This document shows, in pieces, positions 39,809 through 44,265 of a stretch of 44,265 nucleotides of DNA (the stretch's first letter is position 1; every line of letters begins with the position of its first letter). The notes under the pieces are model-generated. The model made no database searches and was not told the origin of the DNA. It saw only the letters and a list, made by a program, of their open reading frames with translations. The DNA comes from CAZSVP01 sp964637185 (GTDB lineage: Bacteria; Patescibacteriota; Saccharimonadia; CAILAD01; BJGX01): positions 1-44,265 of the forward strand of contig CAZWVB010000005.1 of assembly GCA_964637185.1 (NCBI GenBank), read 5' to 3'. A program made the translations under genes and the position numbers.

Positions 39809-41769
39809 AACGATTCCTAACTAAAATCGCTATTTTATCGGTCGGCCTATTTCTGGGCGGACTTATATTTGTCTCTGCCAGCCCATCTGCTCACGCCGCC
39901 AGCAATGAGCGCATGATGGACGATGCCGTGTTTGACAACTCTGGCAGTATGAGCGCCGGCGATATCCAGAACTTTCTCAACCAGTTCCCCAACAGCTGTC
40001 TGAAGAATTTTAGTGACGAGTATCCCGTAGATTATTTCAACTACAATGGCCCGGCCAACACCTCGAGTGGACCAGCTAGTGCCGCGACCATCATCCGCCG
40101 TGCGGCAGATCTGTGGGGTATCAACCCAAGAGTCATCCTTGGCAAACTGGAGCAGGAAGAGAATCTAGTCACTGGCAACTCTGGCTGCAATCTATACCAA
40201 TACGTCAGCGCCGTAGGGTTCAATTGTCCAGGCTCGATCCGCGACGCGGTATTTCGTGGCGTACCGCTTAGGACCTGCGTGCAGTCCGATGGGGCTATGG
40301 GCTTTGCCCGCCAGGTGACCAAGGGTGCTTGGACACTCAAGTTTGCCAAAGAGAGATCTATCGACAATCTCGGCTGGATGGTGCCGGACGATGCCAGTAC
40401 TTATTATTATGGGCCGTTTGTCAGTGCCGGCAATCACAAACGCTGCGGTAGCTGTGCCACTATCTATCATGATGGGTATTTCAACGGCGTAGATGTACAG
40501 ACGGGAGCTACGGCATCCTTCTACAACTACACGCCATTTCTCAACCAAGCCTTTGATGAGATATATGAGGGCTGGTTTGGCAGCACCTATGCTGCGCCCT
40601 GGCGTTGGGAATTTGTGACCCAGAGCTGGAGCAGAGATCTTGGTAGCCTACCGCGAGGTGAGAAAGCGACAATTACTCTAAAAGCCAAGAATATTGGTGC
40701 TAATACTTGGTACACGAGCGGCAACAACCCAGTGCATTTAATTACGACCTATCCAAATGCCCATGCTAGTGGTTTTGCCACCAGTAACTGGCTAGATACT
40801 AGTAGGCCAACTGCTGCACAGGAACAAGCAGTAGCACCAAATCAGATAGGCACATTTACTTTTGAAATACAGGCGATGCCACAGGTTGGTACATACAATG
40901 AGCACTTCAGCCTGGTGGCAGAGAACTCTGGTTGGTTTAATGACATCGGGTACTATCTAGGCATTAATGTTACTAATCCCAACATTACTGGCTCAATTAC
41001 TCAGAATACTTATCCTACTACCATGACAGCTGGCTCTACAGCCACGGCGACTGTAAAAATACAAAACAACAGTAACATAGCATGGAAAAATTCCGGACCA
41101 TTTGTTACTGACTTGTACGTGTCCCCATACACTCGCCAAAGTGCTTTTCATGATAGCTCCTGGCCCAGTCAGCAAGTAGTAGCCCATATGGCAGAGAGTA
41201 CTGTCGCGCCTGGGCAAACTGCTACCTTCACCTATCAGTTAAAAGCTCCGCAGTACAACGGTAATTACAGTGAGCAGTATCAGCTAGGTATTACCAACCT
41301 TGGATGGTCAAATATCTACCCATCACAACCGATCAGTGTTACCAGTGGTCAGCAACTTACTAAGATACCAATTTACCGTTTGAGTAACCCCCGTAGCGGC
41401 AGTCATTTCTATACATCTTCCATAGATGGTAAAAATGCGGCCTTGGCATTGGGATTCCGAGATGAGGGTATAGAGTTCTATGGCTCTGCCGCACCAACCT
41501 CCACACCAGTCTATAGACTCTATAACCCAGGCAGAGACGTGCACTTCTTTACTGCAACTACAGCAGGTCGAGATGCCGCAGTTGCTGCAGGATTCCGGTA
41601 CGAAGGCATAGAGTTTTATGCATCGGATAGCCAAACGAGCGTACCTGTATATAGACTATACCAACCGACAAATAGCGACCACTTCTATACTTCTTCTACA
41701 GCAGGTAAAAACGCAGCGGTGTCGGTGGGGTACATATACGAATCCATAGAATTCTATGGGATGCCGTAG
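39805..41769 (+). CDS. Secreted protein with lysozyme-like domain, two Ig-like domains and DUF5648 repeats
   Basis: 654 residues: signal peptide (about 1-32, cleavage after AHA); a lysozyme/transglycosylase-like domain (about 85-255) with GINPRVILGKLEQEENL, where E117 or E119 could be catalytic, and several cysteines; two NBR1-type Ig-like domains (about 266-391 and 392-512); and three repeats of about 46 residues (about 522-560, 568-605, 614-652) of the form PVYRLYxPxxxxHFYTxxxxxxxAA...GFxxEGIEFY, which match DUF5648. Such repeats occur on wall-associated proteins of Gram-positive bacteria. The protein may bind and cut peptidoglycan of another cell; that is inference. Confidence 0.75.
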   Translation: MKRFLTKIAILSVGLFLGGLIFVSASPSAHAASNERMMDDAVFDNSGSMSAGDIQNFLNQFPNSCLKNFSDEYPVDYFNYNGPANTSSGPASAATIIRRAADLWGINPRVILGKLEQEENLVTGNSGCNLYQYVSAVGFNCPGSIRDAVFRGVPLRTCVQSDGAMGFARQVTKGAWTLKFAKERSIDNLGWMVPDDASTYYYGPFVSAGNHKRCGSCATIYHDGYFNGVDVQTGATASFYNYTPFLNQAFDEIYEGWFGSTYAAPWRWEFVTQSWSRDLGSLPRGEKATITLKAKNIGANTWYTSGNNPVHLITTYPNAHASGFATSNWLDTSRPTAAQEQAVAPNQIGTFTFEIQAMPQVGTYNEHFSLVAENSGWFNDIGYYLGINVTNPNITGSITQNTYPTTMTAGSTATATVKIQNNSNIAWKNSGPFVTDLYVSPYTRQSAFHDSSWPSQQVVAHMAESTVAPGQTATFTYQLKAPQYNGNYSEQYQLGITNLGWSNIYPSQPISVTSGQQLTKIPIYRLSNPRSGSHFYTSSIDGKNAALALGFRDEGIEFYGSAAPTSTPVYRLYNPGRDVHFFTATTAGRDAAVAAGFRYEGIEFYASDSQTSVPVYRLYQPTNSDHFYTSSTAGKNAAVSVGYIYESIEFYGMP

Positions 41770-41794
41770 TAGAATCTATTATTAGGAATATTTA

Positions 41795-42859
41795 GTGAAC
41801 AAAGATAGCAAAATTTATATAGCTGGGCATCGAGGGTTGGTAGGTAGCTCAATCAAGCGCAATCTCGAGGCCCATGGCTATACCAACATCGTCGGCAGGC
41901 CGTCCAAAGAGCTGGATCTTACCGATCAGCAGGCTACCAATGATTTCTTTGCTAGTGAGAAGCCAGACTATGTATTTCTTGCTGCCGCTAAGGTCGGTGG
42001 GATTTTGGCCAACAATACATATAGAGGCGATTTTATTTACAACAATCTCGAGATCCAGAACAATGTAGTACATGCTGCGTACAAAAATGGCGTGAAGAAA
42101 TTGCTTTTCTTAGGTAGCAGCTGTATATATCCCAAGCTAGCACCGCAGCCGATCAAAGAAGACAGCCTACTCACTAGTGAGCTGGAGTATACCAATGAGC
42201 CCTACGCCATTGCTAAGATTGCCGGCATCAAGCTGATAGAGAGCTACAACATCCAGTACGGCACTGATTACTTGGCTGTCATGCCGACCAATCTCTACGG
42301 GCCATATGACAATTTTGATCTTGAGAAGGCGCATGTCATGCCGATGATCATTCGCAAAATGCTATTGTGCAAATATTTGGAGGATGGCGATCGCAAGGGT
42401 GCCGCCAAAAATCTTGGCGTAGATGATGCCAAGCTTGATCGAGCTCTAGACGAAATTGGTATCGAGCAGCAGGGCGACAAGGTAGTGCTTAGGCTTTGGG
42501 GCACTGGCAAACCGTATCGTGAATTTATGCATGTCGACGACATGGCCGATGCTTGTATACATATTATGAACAACGTAAGCTTTGCGGAACTTGCCAAAGG
42601 ACAGAAGGAGATCAAGAATACTCATATCAATATTGGCACCGGCAAGGACGTGACTATTCGTGAGCTAGCCGAGATGATCAAAGACTATGTAGGTTTTGGC
42701 GGCGAGCTGGCCTTTGATAGTACCAAGCCGGATGGCACACCACGCAAGCTATTGAGCGTCGACAAGCTGCATCAGCTTGGCTGGAGCCACAATATCGAAC
42801 TAGACGATGGCGTGAAGAGTACCATTGATTGGTACAAAAAGCAGCAAAATCAGGTATAA
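41795..42859 (+). CDS. fcl: GDP-L-fucose synthase
   Basis: Fcl (WcaG) converts GDP-4-keto-6-deoxymannose to GDP-L-fucose by epimerisation and NADPH-dependent reduction. This short-chain dehydrogenase family protein has the nucleotide loop GHRGLVGSSIKRNL (residues about 9-22), catalytic Ser in LGSSCIYPK and YAIAK (Tyr and Lys). The 354 residues exceed the E. coli form (321) through an insert of about 30 residues near 205-235, as in other bacterial versions. GTG start with AGGAA six bases upstream. The GMD dehydratase that should supply the substrate is not in the window. Confidence 0.92.
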   Translation: MNKDSKIYIAGHRGLVGSSIKRNLEAHGYTNIVGRPSKELDLTDQQATNDFFASEKPDYVFLAAAKVGGILANNTYRGDFIYNNLEIQNNVVHAAYKNGVKKLLFLGSSCIYPKLAPQPIKEDSLLTSELEYTNEPYAIAKIAGIKLIESYNIQYGTDYLAVMPTNLYGPYDNFDLEKAHVMPMIIRKMLLCKYLEDGDRKGAAKNLGVDDAKLDRALDEIGIEQQGDKVVLRLWGTGKPYREFMHVDDMADACIHIMNNVSFAELAKGQKEIKNTHINIGTGKDVTIRELAEMIKDYVGFGGELAFDSTKPDGTPRKLLSVDKLHQLGWSHNIELDDGVKSTIDWYKKQQNQV

Positions 42860-42871
42860 TATAGAGTTGTC

Positions 42872-43702
42872 ATGCATACAGATTCTGTCGTAATACGGCC
42901 GAAGCGCCGATTGAGCATAAGTTGGAAAGAGCTGCTTGCCTACCGCGAGCTTTTCTTCTATTTTGCTTGGCGTGATGTGAAGGTCCGCTACAAGCAGACT
43001 GTAATTGGTGCTAGCTGGGTGATATTGCAGCCAATAGCTCAGATGGTGATATTCACAGTGTTCTTCAACAAAGTTGCCGGTATATCGAGCGGCAATCAAA
43101 ATGTACCATACGCTATCTTCAGCTACACAGGCTTGCTATTCTGGAACTTTTTCAGCCAAGCCTTGACTCGTATAAGCAATAGTATGGTTGACAACCAAGG
43201 TGTGATCACCAAGATCTACTTTCCAAGGCTTATCTTGCCATTTTCATCTATCATAGTCGGCTTGATCGACTTCTTCTTTGCATTTTTGGTATTTATTGGA
43301 CTCATGATATATTTCCGATTCCCACCGACACTAGAGGCAACTCTATTGCTACTACCTGCACTTCTGTTGACGATAGTTGCATCGCTAGGACCAGGCCTAT
43401 TCTTCGCGTCACTCAATGTGAAGTACCGCGATGTCAGACAATTCGTACCATTTTTGATATCTGTCGGCCTATTTATCACCCCTGTAATATATCCAGTGAG
43501 CGCGGTACCAGAGCGCTACCAGTGGCTACTATACCTCAACCCTATGACTGCCGTGATCAACATGATGCGTGGTAGCTTCTTGCATAGCGCACCGATCAAT
43601 TGGCCGCTTACTGGGCTGTCGGTGCTAGTTGCACTAGTAGCCTTTGTGATCGGCATTGTTTACTTTAAGCTCACTGAGCAGGAGTTCGCGGATATCATAT
43701 GA
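42872..43702 (+). CDS. ABC-2 type polysaccharide exporter permease (Wzm-like)
   Basis: 276 residues with six hydrophobic helices typical of ABC-2 permeases for O-antigen, teichoic acid or capsule. Family motifs are WRDVKVRYKQTVIGASWVILQP in the first loop, NVKYRDVRQFVPFLISVG, and YLNPMTAVINMMR. It pairs with the ATPase that overlaps it by ATGA, forming a two-gene exporter that moves lipid-linked glycans to the outer face. A TATAAT (42855-42860) 11 bases before the ATG overlaps the fcl stop and may give a separate short-leader transcript. Confidence 0.9.
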   Translation: MHTDSVVIRPKRRLSISWKELLAYRELFFYFAWRDVKVRYKQTVIGASWVILQPIAQMVIFTVFFNKVAGISSGNQNVPYAIFSYTGLLFWNFFSQALTRISNSMVDNQGVITKIYFPRLILPFSSIIVGLIDFFFAFLVFIGLMIYFRFPPTLEATLLLLPALLLTIVASLGPGLFFASLNVKYRDVRQFVPFLISVGLFITPVIYPVSAVPERYQWLLYLNPMTAVINMMRGSFLHSAPINWPLTGLSVLVALVAFVIGIVYFKLTEQEFADII

Positions 43703-44265
43703 GCAAGCCTGTAATACAAGTCAAGGGCATTTCCAAGAGCTACAAGATAAGTCATGAGATGAAGGCCAATGTAGGTGATGTGACTATGCGTGATACTATA
43801 GTACGCACCCTCAAGAAGCCGGTAGAGCTACTTACTGGGCATGTGATGAAGAAGGAAAAGTTTTGGGCACTGCACGACGTGAGCTTCGATGTGCAGCCAG
43901 GTGAAGTGGTGGGAATAATAGGTAAGAACGGGTCAGGCAAATCAACTCTTCTCAAAATAATGTCGCGCATCACGGAGCCCACGCATGGCGAGATTGTGAT
44001 GAATGGGCGAGTGGCCAGTCTGCTCGAAGTTGGCACAGGCTTTCATCCTGAGCTGACAGGGCGTGAGAATATCTACTTCAATGGCTCGATATTGGGAATG
44101 AAGAAGAAGGAGATTGAGGCTAAATTTGACGAAATAGTGGCCTTTAGCGAAGTTGAGAAGTTTCTTGATACCCCGGTGAAGTTCTATAGCTCTGGTATGT
44201 ACGTACGGCTCGCTTTTGCAGTCGCAGCTCATCTAGAGCCAGATATATTGATCGTAGATGAAGTA
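43699..44265 (+). CDS. ABC exporter ATP-binding protein (Wzt-like), partial
   Basis: The first 189 residues of an ATPase run off the window end. Visible motifs: Walker A GKNGSGKST (about 77-85), Q-loop region LLEVGTGFHPELTGRENIY, the degenerate signature YSSGMYVRLAFA and Walker B DILIVDEV at the window edge. An insertion between the first strand and Walker A (residues about 15-55) and the YSSGM signature are typical of Wzt/TagH-type exporters. The start overlaps the permease stop (ATGA). The missing C-terminus may carry a glycan-binding domain, as in O9a-type Wzt; this cannot be seen. Confidence 0.93.
   Translation, partial: MSKPVIQVKGISKSYKISHEMKANVGDVTMRDTIVRTLKKPVELLTGHVMKKEKFWALHDVSFDVQPGEVVGIIGKNGSGKSTLLKIMSRITEPTHGEIVMNGRVASLLEVGTGFHPELTGRENIYFNGSILGMKKKEIEAKFDEIVAFSEVEKFLDTPVKFYSSGMYVRLAFAVAAHLEPDILIVDEV

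Noticed and set aside
1..44265. CRISPR arrays, insertion sequences, tRNA and rRNA genes
   Set aside because: No spaced repeat array, transposase-like product, terminal inverted repeats, cloverleaf or rRNA signature was seen in the gaps or in the proteins; a covariance-model scan would settle short RNAs.

Overview
The window looks like a chromosomal segment of a Candidate Phyla Radiation (Patescibacteria) bacterium, most plausibly a Saccharibacteria (TM7) relative. The reasons are a cluster of very small type IV secretion pilins with VirB6-, PrgI- and VirB4-like partners, a DUF721/DciA gene after recF, surface proteins built from modules also seen in Actinobacteria, and a compact layout with many 1-4 base gene overlaps. 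TGA is used as a stop codon, so the code-25 lineages (Absconditabacteria, Gracilibacteria) are excluded. No rRNA or tRNA gene was seen, so the placement is inference.

Layout. 1-6.9 kb: a TspO-like membrane protein; a GC-rich pair, purL (minus) and purN (plus), that encodes consecutive purine steps and looks horizontally acquired; a MauE/DoxX-like membrane protein; and an Hsp20 chaperone. 7.0-15.7 kb: comF, five pilin-like genes, a VirB6/TrbL-like channel protein, a PrgI protein, a VirB4 ATPase and a TraC-like partner. 15.9-24.4 kb: a five-gene operon joined by four ATGA overlaps. It encodes a huge membrane-anchored M23 peptidase, a secreted protein with four apparent cell-wall-active domains, two paralogous anchored proteins on either side of that enzyme, and an anchored Ig-like protein.

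24.4-31.9 kb is the replication origin neighbourhood. On the minus strand are dnaA, dnaN, recF and dciA; on the plus strand rpmH, rnpA, yidD, yidC, khpB/jag and mnmE. The dnaA-dnaN spacer carries DnaA boxes, DnaA-box-like repeats spaced 11 bases apart and a TAG-triplet tract beside an AT-rich stretch, so it is the likely oriC.

32.0-44.3 kb is an envelope region: a 929-residue surface protein with four repeats, a VanW-family protein, rmlA, a YfhO/GT-C-like membrane protein, a secreted protein with a lysozyme-like domain, Ig-like domains and DUF5648 repeats, GDP-fucose synthase, and an O-antigen-type ABC exporter whose ATPase runs off the window end.

Taken together, the T4SS-like genes, the wall-hydrolase operon and the surface proteins suggest an apparatus for contacting and breaching another bacterium's wall, as expected of an epibiont; this is inference. 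Several genes have a -10 box only 7-12 bases before the start codon, suggesting widespread leaderless or near-leaderless transcripts.
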